Shown: piece after piece, positions 45,848 to 55,929 of the stretch | How the letters are laid out: every line of letters begins with the position of its first letter | Position numbering within the stretch: the first letter of the stretch is position 1 | From: Ameyamaea chiangmaiensis | Lineage (GTDB): Bacteria > Pseudomonadota > Alphaproteobacteria > Acetobacterales > Acetobacteraceae | Length of the DNA: 64,000 bases | Assembly: GCF_025995235.1 (NCBI RefSeq) | Contig: NZ_BAPT01000006.1 | Coordinates: 152,455-216,454, forward strand | Direction of reading: 5' to 3' | Position numbers and translations under genes: made by a program | Notes under the pieces: model-generated | The model's database searches: none | The model's input: only the letters and a program-made list of their open reading frames with translations | Told to the model about the DNA's origin: nothing

Positions 45848-46251
45848 CCGCGCACAGCATAGGCTTTCGCGTCTATTACGAAGACACCGACGCGGGCGGC
45901 ATCGTCTATCACGCGCGCTATCTCGCCTTTGCCGAGCGCGCGCGGACGGAGGCGATTCGTGCCCATGGCGATTCCGCTGCCGCCCTGGCCTCCGAATTCG
46001 GGCTGGCATTCGTCGTACGGCGCGCCGACATGCTGTGCCATCGTCCGTTGCGCCTTGACGAAGTCGCCGAGGTCACCACCCGCCTGATCGCTCTGGGCGC
46101 CGCGCGCTGCACGCTGTCGCAGATCGTGCGCCGGGCCGAAGAACTGTGCGTCGAATTGACGGTGGAACTGGCCTGCATCCGCGTCGATAACGGCCGTCCT
46201 GCCCGATTTCCGCCGCGATGGCGTGCTCTGCTCGAATCCCTTGCGGCGTAG
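45844..46251 (+). CDS. ybgC: Tol-Pal system-associated acyl-CoA thioesterase
   Basis: 135 residues, hot-dog fold. The active-site motif YYEDTDAGGIVYHARYLAF is complete, including the catalytic Asp. It starts with GTG overlapping the ruvB stop. The family hydrolyses acyl-CoA or acyl-ACP thioesters and always sits at the head of tol-pal genes; its link to the envelope is not fully explained. The tolQ start follows after 162 bp with no gene. Confidence 0.92.
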   Translation: MTAHSIGFRVYYEDTDAGGIVYHARYLAFAERARTEAIRAHGDSAAALASEFGLAFVVRRADMLCHRPLRLDEVAEVTTRLIALGAARCTLSQIVRRAEELCVELTVELACIRVDNGRPARFPPRWRALLESLAA

Positions 46252-46413
46252 GGACGCGGGCTGCGTCGAATCGTTACAGGAATTTCGGTTGCCGGGTGCT
46301 TGGCTTTTCGCGCGAACGCAGTAAGGAACGCAGGCGGGCTGCCCTGATGGACCGGTTGCGACTCGGCGGACGTGCGGGCTTTTCCCCTTCAGTAAGAGTG
46401 GCAGGAGGCGTTT

Positions 46414-47133
<720 letters not shown>

Positions 47134-47136
47134 CCC

Positions 47137-47574
47137 ATGGGGGCGTCGCTGGGGGGAGGGCGCGGCCGCGGACGCCGCCGCCCACAGTCCGACATCAACG
47201 TGACACCGCTGGTGGACGTGATGCTCGTGCTGCTGATCATCTTCATGGTCACAGCGCCGATGATGACCAGCGGCGTCAACGTGGACCTGCCCAAGACGGA
47301 CGCCTCGCCCGTCAACACGGACACCAAGCCCATCACCGTCTCGATCAAGGCCGACGGCGCGCTGTATCTGGGCGACGACCCGGTCCAGCCCGACGACCTC
47401 GTGAACCAGTTGCGCGCGATGTCGCAGAACGACCCGACGCACCGCATCTTCGTCCGTGGCGATGCGCATATCGACTATGGCCGGGTGATGGAGGTGATGG
47501 GCCGCATCACATCGGGTGGCTTCACCCACGTCGCCCTTCTGGCGCAGCAGCCCCCCTCCGGGCCGCAGCCCTGA
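47137..47574 (+). CDS. tolR: Tol-Pal system subunit TolR
   Basis: 145 residues. A Gly/Arg-rich start (ASLGGGRGRGRRR) leads into INVTPLVDVMLVLLIIFMVTAPM, where the Asp in the membrane helix is the proton-path residue. A periplasmic domain follows with DLPKTDASP and ISIKADGALYLG-type strands. It couples proton flow to TolA. It sits between tolQ and tolA with short gaps. Confidence 0.95.
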   Translation: MGASLGGGRGRGRRRPQSDINVTPLVDVMLVLLIIFMVTAPMMTSGVNVDLPKTDASPVNTDTKPITVSIKADGALYLGDDPVQPDDLVNQLRAMSQNDPTHRIFVRGDAHIDYGRVMEVMGRITSGGFTHVALLAQQPPSGPQP

Positions 47575-47590
47575 TCCTGCCGGAAGGTCG

Positions 47591-48592
47591 ATGACCATGG
47601 TGCGCATGCGCCGTTCCGAACGGGCCATCATCCAGCGTTCGACCGGCATCTCGGTCGCGCTGCATGGCGGCCTGTTGCTTATCCTCCTGCTGGGCCTGCC
47701 CCAGACCAAGCCGCCCGAGCCGCCGGAGCCGCCCACCGTCGAGATCCAGTTCTCGTCGTCCGAAGGGCCCCCCGCGACACCGCACAAGGCACCCACGCCC
47801 GCGCCCAAGCCAGCCCCCGCGCCCGCGCCGGTACCCAAGGACGCGCCCCCCGCGCCGACGCCACCCACCAAAGCGCCGATCGAGGAGCCGCCTCCGCCTC
47901 CGCCGCCGCCGCCGCCGGTGCCCCCCGCGCCCGAGACGCCGCCCCAGAAGTTGCCGGACACGCCCACGCCGCCCAAGGTGACCGATGAGTCGGCCGAGCC
48001 GGTGAAAGCCCCGCCGCCCAAGCCCGCGCCGCCCGCGCCGAGCAAGGCCGTGAGCCCGCCTGCCCCGCAGACGGAAACCAAAGCCCTGCCGGACACGCAG
48101 CTTCCGTCGCACATCACGCAGCCTGAGAAGGCAGCGAAATCGACACCCGACAGCCATTCGCTGCTGGCGACGCTGGATGCGTTCCGTGCCGACCAGAAGC
48201 AGACGCATGCCCCCAAGGCACGCGCCAACCCCGATCAGGGCGGCGCCCCCAACGGCGGCGGCTCGCCCGATGGCGATATCACGCGCGCGCTGAGTGCAGC
48301 CGACCAGCGCGCGGTCGGTGGCTCGGTGCGGCGCTGCTATGCCGAGGACACGGCTGCGCGTAATTATGCCCAATTCTCCGCGCATCTGATCGTGACCATC
48401 GACGCCACCGGCGAGGCGCGACTTGTCGAATTCGCACCGGAAACGGCGGCGAAAATGAACGCCGACCCCTCTTACCGCGCTTTGGCGGAACGCGCACGGG
48501 ACGCGGTGCTCAGCCCGACCTGCTCGAAGCTTCCGATTCCGCAGAACCTGCTGGGGCAGACCCGGCAACTGAAATTCGTCTTCCGCCCCTAA
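47591..48592 (+). CDS. tolA: TolA-like energy-transducing protein
   Basis: 333 residues. One N-terminal span (GISVALHGGLLLILLLGLP) is followed by about 150 residues rich in Pro, Ala and Lys, including a run of ten Pro in EEPPPPPPPPPPVPP, which should form an extended bridge across the periplasm. The C-terminal 90 residues are a TolA/TonB-like domain (VGGSVRRCYAED, AHLIVTIDATGEARLVEF). It transmits TolQR energy to Pal and TolB. The ATG at 47591 has GGAAGG upstream. Confidence 0.92.
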   Translation: MTMVRMRRSERAIIQRSTGISVALHGGLLLILLLGLPQTKPPEPPEPPTVEIQFSSSEGPPATPHKAPTPAPKPAPAPAPVPKDAPPAPTPPTKAPIEEPPPPPPPPPPVPPAPETPPQKLPDTPTPPKVTDESAEPVKAPPPKPAPPAPSKAVSPPAPQTETKALPDTQLPSHITQPEKAAKSTPDSHSLLATLDAFRADQKQTHAPKARANPDQGGAPNGGGSPDGDITRALSAADQRAVGGSVRRCYAEDTAARNYAQFSAHLIVTIDATGEARLVEFAPETAAKMNADPSYRALAERARDAVLSPTCSKLPIPQNLLGQTRQLKFVFRP

Positions 48593-48610
48593 GTCCGGGC
48601 ACTGGAGAAC

Positions 48611-49987
48611 ATGAGTATGGCTCGCAGCGACTTTCCCCTGATTTCCGATCATGACGCCTCGGCTCTCGCGGGCCTGCTGGGACGACGCAGCCTGCTGGGG
48701 ACGGGCGGCGCCTTGCTGGCGGCCCCGCTGTTCGCGCCCGGCCATGCCTTCGCCCAGCAGGCCGGTGCCCCGGGTGCCGCGGAAATCACGGTCGATCAGG
48801 CACGCAGCGAGCCGATTCCGATCGCCATCCCCTCCTTCGGTCCTGGGCTGGGCGAACAGATCACACGCGTGATCACCGACGACCTGAACAATTGCGGGCT
48901 GTTCCGCGTGCTGCCCGCCAGCCCTGCAGCCGCGACGCCCGATTTCTCCACCTACAAGGCGATGGGCGCGCGCGCGCTGGTCAGCGGTACGACGGCCGGC
49001 GAGGGCAACGTGCGCGTCGAGATGCGTCTGTGGAACGTGCTGTCCGGCACCCAGCTTCAGGGCACGGCCTACACCACCAACGGCGCGAACTGGCGCCGGA
49101 TCGCGCATATCATCGCCGACGTGATCTACGAGCGGATGCTGGGCGAGAAAGGCTATTTCGACACGCGCATCGCCTATATCGCCCGGACGGGTTCGCGCGC
49201 GCGTCAGACCACGCGTCTGGCGGTGATGGACCAGGACGGCGCCAACACGCGCATCCTGACCGGCGGAGAATGGCTGACGCTGACCCCGCGCTTCAACCCG
49301 GTGCGCGACCAGATCGCCTTCATGTCCTATGCCGACAACCGGCCCCGGGTCTATCTGTTCGATCTGGGCTCCGGCCGGCAGCAGATGCTGGGTGAGTTCT
49401 CCGGAATCTCGTTCGCGCCGCGGTTCTCGCCCGATGGCCGCTCGGTGGTGCTTTCGGCCACGCGCGGAGCCGGGTCCGATATCTACATCGTCGATCTGGC
49501 CAGCCGTGCGAAACGCCAGATCACCAATTCGGGCGCGATCGACACCAGCCCCAGCTTCAGCCCCGACGGGTCGCAGATCGTGTTCAACTCCGACCGGGGC
49601 GGCAGCCCGCAGTTGTATGTCATGAGCGCGGGTGGCGGTGGCGCACGACGCATTTCCTACGGCAACGGCCAGTATGGCTCGCCCGTCTGGTCACCACGCG
49701 GCGATCTGATCGCGTTCACGCGCATCGCCAATGGTGGATTCTCGCTGGGCGTGATGTCCCCGGACGGCAGCGGCGAGCGTATCATGACCGAGGGCTTCAC
49801 GGTCGAGAGCCCGACCTTCTGCCCCAACGGGCGCGTCATCGCCTTTTGCCGTCAGACCCGTGCCGGGGCGGGCGGCGCGGGCTTTGCGTCCAGCGTCGCA
49901 ACGGTCGACGTGACCGGCTTTCATGAACATGTGGTGCCGACCTCGACCGGTGCTTCCGATCCGGCGTGGTCGCCGCTCAACGGCTGA
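48611..49987 (+). CDS. tolB: Tol-Pal system translocation protein TolB
   Basis: 458 residues. The N-terminal leader LLGRRSLLGTGGALLAAPLF has a twin-arginine pattern, not the plain Sec type usual for TolB. An N-terminal alpha/beta domain (IPIAIPSFGPGLGEQI) is followed by the six-bladed WD40-like beta-propeller with repeated FSPDG units (FAPRFSPDGRSVVLS, SPSFSPDGSQIVFNSDRGG). It binds Pal and takes part in Tol function in the periplasm. ATG 48611 or 48617 are both possible. Confidence 0.95.
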   Translation: MSMARSDFPLISDHDASALAGLLGRRSLLGTGGALLAAPLFAPGHAFAQQAGAPGAAEITVDQARSEPIPIAIPSFGPGLGEQITRVITDDLNNCGLFRVLPASPAAATPDFSTYKAMGARALVSGTTAGEGNVRVEMRLWNVLSGTQLQGTAYTTNGANWRRIAHIIADVIYERMLGEKGYFDTRIAYIARTGSRARQTTRLAVMDQDGANTRILTGGEWLTLTPRFNPVRDQIAFMSYADNRPRVYLFDLGSGRQQMLGEFSGISFAPRFSPDGRSVVLSATRGAGSDIYIVDLASRAKRQITNSGAIDTSPSFSPDGSQIVFNSDRGGSPQLYVMSAGGGGARRISYGNGQYGSPVWSPRGDLIAFTRIANGGFSLGVMSPDGSGERIMTEGFTVESPTFCPNGRVIAFCRQTRAGAGGAGFASSVATVDVTGFHEHVVPTSTGASDPAWSPLNG

Positions 49988-50297
49988 GACCGACGTTCGG
50001 CGCGGGTCTGTCCGGCGTTCCGTAAACGCTGGTCAGACCACCACGAAACGCGAGCTAACTGGTGCAAAAAAATCACTTTTTGGGCTAGCGCAATGAAATT
50101 TGTGTTTAAGGCGCTGAATCGCTTGACCACCGTTGGCGTGTATGGCTAACCGAGCGCTGGTCGCCAGCGTTCGCCAAAGTTCTCTCCGCCCCGCGGATCG
50201 GAGAACCGAACGAGAGCCGAGACCAGGCTACCATCCGGCTTAACCCTTGTTTTATCTTCATGTTCCCTATGCGGAACCGATCCCAGGATCAAAACCA
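49988..50297. other. Non-coding gap between tolB and pal
   Basis: No gene is seen. An imperfect inverted repeat, GCTA (50054-50057) and CAAAAA (50065-50070) with TTTTTG (50077-50082) and TAGC (50086-50089), may end tolB transcripts. The remaining 200 bp probably carries the pal promoter. This is long for a tolB-pal gap, which suggests that pal is expressed separately. Confidence 0.5.
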
Positions 50298-50774
50298 ATG
50301 AGATTGAAGCTTCTCGGTGCAATCGGCCTTGCCGTGCTTCTCGCAGCATGCTCGGACAAGTCCAACACCGGCGCCGCCAATGGCGCGGGCGCCACGGCGC
50401 AGGAAACCGGCCCGGCCCCCGGCAGCGAAGCCGACCTCGTCGCCAATGTTGGCGATCGCGTCTTCTTCGATCTGAACAAGAACACGCTGTCCAGCGACGC
50501 GCAGGCGACTCTGGACCGTCAGGCCGCCTGGCTTGCGAAGTATCCCCAGGTCAGCATCGAACTCGCCGGCAACTGCGACGATCGCGGCACCGAGGAATAC
50601 AATATCGCTCTGGGCGAGCGTCGCGCCAACGCCGCGCGCGACTATCTGGTCGCCAAGGGTGTCGCGGCCTCGCGCATCACGACCATCTCCTACGGCAAGG
50701 ACCGTCCGACCGCCACCGGCGACGACGAGCAGTCCTGGGCGCAGAACCGCAACGCGATCACGGCCGTCCGCTAA
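50298..50774 (+). CDS. pal: Peptidoglycan-associated lipoprotein Pal
   Basis: 158 residues. The lipobox LLAAC gives lipidated Cys18. The OmpA-like domain has VFFDLNKNTLSSDAQATLD, then VSIELAGNCDDRGTEEYNIALGERRANAARDYL, with the Asp and Arg that contact diaminopimelate in the wall. It anchors the outer membrane to peptidoglycan. The ATG at 50298 was chosen because the signal peptide starts there. A strong terminator follows 69 bp after its stop. Confidence 0.95.
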   Translation: MRLKLLGAIGLAVLLAACSDKSNTGAANGAGATAQETGPAPGSEADLVANVGDRVFFDLNKNTLSSDAQATLDRQAAWLAKYPQVSIELAGNCDDRGTEEYNIALGERRANAARDYLVAKGVAASRITTISYGKDRPTATGDDEQSWAQNRNAITAVR

Positions 50775-51093
50775 TACGGGCCTGATCCTTGCGCGGGCGG
50801 TCTGCCGCCCGTCTGCACCACCATGCCCCGGGCATGGTCTGACCGGCCGGGTGACTTATCACCCGGCCGGTTTTGTTTTACAGCCTGTCTGACAAAACGT
50901 CGTGTCCGGCCGTGCCCGGCCATGAAAGGGCCATGGTAGGCACGTGTTCTCCGCCATCGGCCCTGCGCGATCCGCCGGGCCGCAGCGCCCGGGGTCCGCA
51001 TGCCCGGCACACCCGGACCGGCGCTTTTCAGATCGTCGCCTTAACGGACAGGGGCTTTGCCCGATCTGGCCGCTTGTCTCTGGGATGTGAACC
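50775..51093. other. Gap between pal and cpoB
   Basis: It holds a small perfect palindrome (CCATGCC and GGCATGG, 50821-50837) and the strong terminator at 50843-50879. The remaining 215 bp show no gene and probably carry the cpoB promoter. I found no RNA gene. Confidence 0.6.
50843..50879 (+). terminator. Rho-independent terminator after pal
   Basis: A perfect 12-bp stem, CCGGCCGGGTGA (50843-50854) with TCACCCGGCCGG (50859-50870), has a 4-base loop and is followed by TTTTGTTTT. It should end the tol-pal transcript and shows that cpoB is transcribed on its own. Confidence 0.92.
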
Positions 51094-51948
51094 ATGTCGT
51101 CTGTCGCCTCGCGTCTTTTTCATGCCCACCGTCCCGCGCGTCTGTGCCTGCCGATCCTGACCGCGGCCATGCTTCTGGGCGGCAGCACCGCCGCCTTCGC
51201 CCAGATGACCAGCCGCGAGGCGATCGAGCTTCAGAACCAGTTGGCCGAGCTGCGCCAGCAGATGAACCAGATGCAGTCCACGCCCGCACCGTCGATGGCG
51301 CCTCCGTCCTCCTCGTCCGCCCCGGCGCCGATGAACGGCGACCTGACGGCGCAGTTGCTCGACCGGGTCTCCACCCTGGAACAGCAGGTCCGCGACATGC
51401 GCGGCCAGCTCGATGAACTGAACAATCAGGTGCAGCAGCAGAACGCCACGCTGGGCAAACGTCTCGACGACATGAACTTCGCGATGCAGAACGGCGGCCG
51501 GTCAGGCGGGGGCGCCGCGCCAGCCGTGCCCGCAGCAGCCGGGCCGGCCCCCGCTCCTGCGGCGCACACGCCGGACGCTTTGCTCAAGGAGGGGAATGCG
51601 GCACTGCTCGCGCATAATTACGATGCCGCCCACACCGCCGCCGTCGCCGCCGCCGCGCAGGCGAAGGGCGCGCAGAAGATCGACGCCCAGTTCCTCGTCG
51701 CACAGTCACTGGCCGGGCAGAAGCAGTATCGCCAGTCCGCCGTGGCGTATTACGACGCGTATTCCCGCGCGCCCAAAGGCACGCGCGCACCCGACGCCCT
51801 GCTGGGCGTGACGGCGTCGATGCTCGCCCTGGGCGACAAGAACTCGGCCTGTCAGGCGCTGGAGAAACTCACCTCCGAATTCCCGGCGCTGCAACCGCGC
51901 GCGAAGTCCGCTGCGGCCTATTATCGCAAACAGGGCAGCTGTCACTGA
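51094..51948 (+). CDS. cpoB: Tol-Pal system coordinator CpoB (YbgF)
   Basis: 284 residues. A signal peptide (LCLPILTAAMLLGGSTAAFAQ) precedes a coiled-coil part rich in Gln and Leu (IELQNQLAELRQQMNQMQ, LEQQVRDMRGQLDELNNQVQ). A Pro/Ala linker and a C-terminal TPR domain follow (LLKEGNAALLAHNYDAA, GQKQYRQSAVAYYDAYSRAPKG). In known systems it links outer membrane constriction to wall synthesis. It is split from pal by a terminator, so it likely has its own promoter. tilS follows 19 bp later. Confidence 0.92.
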   Translation: MSSVASRLFHAHRPARLCLPILTAAMLLGGSTAAFAQMTSREAIELQNQLAELRQQMNQMQSTPAPSMAPPSSSSAPAPMNGDLTAQLLDRVSTLEQQVRDMRGQLDELNNQVQQQNATLGKRLDDMNFAMQNGGRSGGGAAPAVPAAAGPAPAPAAHTPDALLKEGNAALLAHNYDAAHTAAVAAAAQAKGAQKIDAQFLVAQSLAGQKQYRQSAVAYYDAYSRAPKGTRAPDALLGVTASMLALGDKNSACQALEKLTSEFPALQPRAKSAAAYYRKQGSCH

Positions 51949-51967
51949 TTGCGCTGACGGCGCGGAT

Positions 51968-53320
51968 GTGACGCCGTGGGCGGCCGCCCGATCCGTGGCA
52001 CCACGGACTGACGGCCAGACACCGGCCGACACGCGGATGGAAGCAGAGGCACAGGCGACGCCGGTTTCCGATGCCGCCTTCGCCGCCCGGATCGCGATGT
52101 TGGGCCCCTGGCCGTCGGAGGCCGTGCCGGTCGCCATCGCGGTGTCCGGTGGTGCGGATTCGCTGTGTCTGGCCCTGCTGGCACGACGCTGGCGGCGCAA
52201 TGTCGTCGGCTTGGTGGTCGATCACGGGCTGCGCGCGACCTCCCGCGCCGAGGCGCTCCTGACCCTTGATCGGCTGGCCGCGCTGGACATACCGGCGCAA
52301 CTGCTGAGCCTTACGAACCTCTCCCCAGGACCCGGCCTGTCCGCCCGCGCCCGCACCGCGCGCTATGCCGCGCTGACACGCGCCTGTGTCGCGGTCGGCG
52401 CGCTGGATCTGCTCCTGGGACACCACGCCGACGACCAGCGCGAAACGGCACGGATCCGCACGCGCGCACGCAGCGGGGAGGACGGTCTGGCGTGCATGGC
52501 CGCCAGCGTGGCCGGCCCGGACATCCGCCTTGTCCGGCCCCTGCTGGGGTTCGGGCGGCACATCCTGCGCGCGCGCCTGTGCGCGGAGGGGCAGAGGTGG
52601 GTGGAAGACCCCAGCAACCGCGATCCGCGCTGGGAACGCGCCCGCGTCCGCGCCGATCTGGCCACCCGGACCGAAGACGAACACCGCGCGCTGACCCGGC
52701 ACATCGACCGGGCCGCGCACGCCCGCAGGGCACGCGAAGCGGACAGCACGCGGTGCCTGATCGACAGCGTGCGCGTGCATCCTGGCGGCTGGGCGGAGCT
52801 GCCGCCGGACCTGCCGCCAGTCGCGGTCCTGAGCCGCCTGATCCGCGTCGTCGGCGCTCGCCCCTACCCGCCCCCGGCGACGGCGCTGGATCGACTGGTC
52901 GCCACACCGGGTCCGGCAACGCTGGGCGGTACCCGCCTGATCACACAGGGGGCGGGCTGGTTGCTGGTGCGGGAGGAAGCCGCCATGGCGCCTGCGGTGC
53001 CTGCGGTGCAGGGCGCGCTGTGGGACGGGCGTTTCCGCCTGACGCTGGCGCCGGGCGTGCGCCTTCCGGACGGCACGGTCCTCGGCCCGCTCGCCGACGG
53101 TGTGCACGCCCTTGCGCGCAGGGACCGGGACTGGCCCGCCGTGGCCCTGCGTTGCCTGCCGGCGCTGTGGTATGGCGGCCGGCTGATCGGCAGCATGGCG
53201 CGCGGCCTGTCGCTGCCGCCCGGCGTGCGGCTGGACCTGACCCCGCCGTCGACGGTGGCGGACTCAGCGCTCTGGCTTCCCGCTGAGGCGATGGCGAACA
53301 GTGCCGATCAGGGGTCCTGA
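51968..53320 (+). CDS. tilS: tRNA(Ile)-lysidine synthase
   Basis: Up to 450 residues. The PP-loop AVSGGADSLCLALLARRW (SGGADS at about 60-65) is the ATP site, and LLGHHADDQRETARIR and WVEDPSNRDPRWERARVR are TilS motifs. It converts C34 of a tRNA-Ile to lysidine so that it reads AUA codons. The start is unclear: GTG 51968 has a poor ribosome site, and ATG 52037 would remove 23 unconserved residues. The 3' end overlaps that of the convergent SMR gene by 13 bp. Confidence 0.93.
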   Translation: MTPWAAARSVAPRTDGQTPADTRMEAEAQATPVSDAAFAARIAMLGPWPSEAVPVAIAVSGGADSLCLALLARRWRRNVVGLVVDHGLRATSRAEALLTLDRLAALDIPAQLLSLTNLSPGPGLSARARTARYAALTRACVAVGALDLLLGHHADDQRETARIRTRARSGEDGLACMAASVAGPDIRLVRPLLGFGRHILRARLCAEGQRWVEDPSNRDPRWERARVRADLATRTEDEHRALTRHIDRAAHARRAREADSTRCLIDSVRVHPGGWAELPPDLPPVAVLSRLIRVVGARPYPPPATALDRLVATPGPATLGGTRLITQGAGWLLVREEAAMAPAVPAVQGALWDGRFRLTLAPGVRLPDGTVLGPLADGVHALARRDRDWPAVALRCLPALWYGGRLIGSMARGLSLPPGVRLDLTPPSTVADSALWLPAEAMANSADQGS

Positions 53321-53646
53321 TGCGGACCGGAGGCTGAAAAGGCGTTCATCACAATCACGCCCGCGACGATCAGACCCATGCCGACCAGTGCCGCCGGGTC
53401 GAGGCGCTGCCCTTGGAACAGCCGGGCCGCCAGCGCGATCAGGACGATCCCGACCCCCGACCATGTCGCGTAGACGATGCCCGTCGGAAGCGACTTCAGC
53501 GACAGCGACATGCAATAGAACGTGACGGCGTACGACACGACGACGACAAGGCTGGGGACGAGTTTCGAGAACCCGTCGGACTGTTTCAGGAACGTCGTGC
53601 CGCACACCTCCGAGAGGATCGCCACCACCAGATAGAGATACCGCAT
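53308..53646 (-). CDS. Small multidrug resistance (SMR) family exporter
   Basis: 112 residues with four membrane spans. YLYLVVAILSEVCGTTFLKQSDGF contains the essential membrane Glu (residue 13 here), and TGIVYATWSGVGIVLIAL is the conserved third helix. EmrE-type proteins export cationic compounds by proton antiport; some relatives export guanidinium. The ATG at 53646 was chosen because the first span begins at once. It is convergent with tilS, overlapping by 13 bp, and divergent from ftsH across 274 bp without a gene. Confidence 0.93.
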   Translation of the reverse strand: MRYLYLVVAILSEVCGTTFLKQSDGFSKLVPSLVVVVSYAVTFYCMSLSLKSLPTGIVYATWSGVGIVLIALAARLFQGQRLDPAALVGMGLIVAGVIVMNAFSASGPHQDP

Positions 53647-53920
53647 CGCCCACCCATGACAGGACACCCGGGCCCGATACCTGCAGGCTCCACGCCGCCG
53701 GGGCAAGCGGGACAGGGGCCCCGAAGGCCCGTCGGAGCGGAAAAAACAGGCGCACCAGGGGGCCGCGAAGGGCCGGACTGACGAAAAAGCATGCGAATCC
53801 GCGCTCACGGGGCTGGGAATGGCTCCCACATGCCCTATGTTGTAGGTCTATGAGTTGTCTGGAGCCGTTCCACGCGGATGCGGCACCGTGGGACCGGCAG
53901 CGAGGCCGGAGTGTGATGCA

Positions 53921-55864
53921 ATGGGCAAGATGAACAATTTCGGCCGCAACCTGGCCCTCTGGGTCATAATCATCGTGTTGCTGCTGTTGCTCTTCAACGT
54001 GTTCCAGCCCGGAACCAGCCAGCATGCCTCCCAGCAGCTCGCCTATTCCGATTTCGTCGCCGACGTGAATAACGGGCATGTGCGCTCGGTCGTCATCCAG
54101 GACCGCAACGTCTCCGGCACGCTCACCGACGGCACATCGTTCGAGACCTACACCCCCACCGATCCGACGCTGGTGCCGCGCCTGACGGAAAAAGGTGTGG
54201 AGGTCGTCGCCAAGCCGCAAGACAGCGATACCAACCCGATCCTGCGTTATCTGGTGAACTACGCGCCTATCCTGCTGATGTTCGGCGCCTGGATCTTCAT
54301 CATGCGCCAGATGCAGTCGGGCAGCGGCCGCGCCATGGGCTTTGGCAAGTCGCGGGCGCGGATGCTGACCGAAAAACAGGGTCGCGTGACATTCGACGAT
54401 GTCGCGGGCATCGACGAAGCCAAAGGCGAGCTTCAGGAGATCGTCGAGTTCCTGAAGGACCCGCAGAAATTCACCCGGCTGGGCGGCAAGATCCCCAAGG
54501 GCGTGCTGCTGGTCGGACCGCCCGGAACCGGCAAGACGTTGCTGGCGCGCGCCATCGCGGGCGAGGCGAACGTGCCGTTCTTCACCATCTCGGGCTCCGA
54601 CTTCGTCGAAATGTTCGTCGGTGTCGGCGCATCGCGCGTGCGCGACATGTTCGAACAGGGTAAGAAAGCCGCGCCCTGCATCATTTTCATCGACGAGATC
54701 GACGCCGTTGGCCGCCATCGTGGCGCGGGTCTGGGCGGCGGCAATGACGAGCGCGAACAGACGCTGAACCAGATGCTGGTCGAGATGGACGGCTTCGAGA
54801 GCAATGAGGGCGTGATCCTGATCGCGGCGACCAACCGCCCCGACGTGCTCGACCCCGCACTTCTGCGCCCCGGCCGTTTCGACCGTCAGGTGGTCGTGCC
54901 GAACCCCGACGTGCTGGGCCGCGAGAAGATCCTGCGCGTGCATATGCGCAAGGTGCCTCTGGCCGCCGACGTCGATCCGAAGGTGATCGCACGCGGCACG
55001 CCCGGCTTCTCTGGTGCCGACCTGTCGAATCTGGTGAACGAGGCGGCGCTGCTGGCCGCCCGCCTGTCCAAGCGCACCGTGGCGATGGCCGAGTTCGAGA
55101 ACGCCAAGGACAAGGTCCTGATGGGGACCGAGCGACGCTCGCTGGTCATGAGCGACGATGAAAAGCGCATGACCGCGTTCCACGAAGGCGGCCACGCCCT
55201 GTGCGCGATCCTGACCCCTGGCTGCGACCCGGTCCACAAGGCCACCATCATTCCGCGCGGCCGCGCGCTGGGCTTGGTCATGAGCCTGCCCGAAGGCGAT
55301 CGCTACTCCAAGAGCAAGGCTAAGTGCCTGGCCGAACTGGTGCTGGCGATGGGTGGCCGCGCGGCCGAGGAGATCATTTTCGGCAAGGACAATGTCTGCA
55401 CGGGTGCCTCGGGCGACATCAAGATGGCGACCGATCAGGCGCGCCGGATGATCACCGAGTGGGGCATGAGCGACAAGCTCGGCATGATCGCCTATGGCGA
55501 CAACGGGCAGGAGGTGTTCCTCGGCCACTCCGTGACGCAGAACAAGAACGTCTCCGAACAAACGGCGCGCGAGATCGACTCCGAGATCAAGGCCCTGATC
55601 GACGAGGCCTATCGCAAGGCGCACACGCTGCTGATCGAGCACATCGATGAGTTGCATCGCCTCGCCAACGCCCTGCTGGAGCATGAGACGCTTTCGGGTG
55701 AGGAAATCCGCATGGTCATGCGCGGCGAGCCGATCGAACGGGTCGTGGTCGACGAACCCGCGCAGGACGGGCGCCGGGCGTCGGTCCCGCAGACGGCACG
55801 CCGTCCCGGGCCGGATTCCCTACCCCCCGGCGGCGGCCTCGATCCGGCTCCGATGCCCGGCTGA
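53921..55864 (+). CDS. ftsH: ATP-dependent zinc metalloprotease FtsH
   Basis: 647 residues. Two membrane spans flank a periplasmic loop (ALWVIIIVLLLLLFNVF near residue 11 and YAPILLMFGAWIFIMRQM near 110). The AAA domain has Walker A GPPGTGKTLLA (about 200), Walker B FIDEIDAVG and the SRH GRFDRQVVVPNPD. The protease zinc site is HEGGH near residue 420. It degrades membrane and regulatory proteins. ATG 53921 has GGAG nine bases upstream; ATG 53930 is also possible. tilS, which lies upstream, is a common neighbour of ftsH. A clear terminator follows. Confidence 0.97.
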   Translation: MGKMNNFGRNLALWVIIIVLLLLLFNVFQPGTSQHASQQLAYSDFVADVNNGHVRSVVIQDRNVSGTLTDGTSFETYTPTDPTLVPRLTEKGVEVVAKPQDSDTNPILRYLVNYAPILLMFGAWIFIMRQMQSGSGRAMGFGKSRARMLTEKQGRVTFDDVAGIDEAKGELQEIVEFLKDPQKFTRLGGKIPKGVLLVGPPGTGKTLLARAIAGEANVPFFTISGSDFVEMFVGVGASRVRDMFEQGKKAAPCIIFIDEIDAVGRHRGAGLGGGNDEREQTLNQMLVEMDGFESNEGVILIAATNRPDVLDPALLRPGRFDRQVVVPNPDVLGREKILRVHMRKVPLAADVDPKVIARGTPGFSGADLSNLVNEAALLAARLSKRTVAMAEFENAKDKVLMGTERRSLVMSDDEKRMTAFHEGGHALCAILTPGCDPVHKATIIPRGRALGLVMSLPEGDRYSKSKAKCLAELVLAMGGRAAEEIIFGKDNVCTGASGDIKMATDQARRMITEWGMSDKLGMIAYGDNGQEVFLGHSVTQNKNVSEQTAREIDSEIKALIDEAYRKAHTLLIEHIDELHRLANALLEHETLSGEEIRMVMRGEPIERVVVDEPAQDGRRASVPQTARRPGPDSLPPGGGLDPAPMPG

Positions 55865-55874
55865 TCTGCTCATC

Positions 55875-55905
55875 ACGAGAGGCCTTTCGGCCTCTCGTTT
55901 TGTTT
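55875..55905 (+). terminator. Rho-independent terminator after ftsH
   Basis: ACGAGAGGCC (55875-55884) pairs with GGCCTCTCGT (55889-55898) across a TTTC loop, followed by a T-rich tail. It lies 10 bp past the ftsH stop. Confidence 0.9.
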
Positions 55906-55929
55906 CTATGCCTTTTTGATCGGTCCTGC

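Noticed and set aside
47880..47930. GC-rich repeat in tolA considered as a tandem-repeat element
   Set aside because: It is the proline-codon run of the TolA bridge and not an independent repeat.
53264..55684. An 806-codon open frame opposite ftsH
   Set aside because: Antisense to an intact FtsH; no motif of its own.
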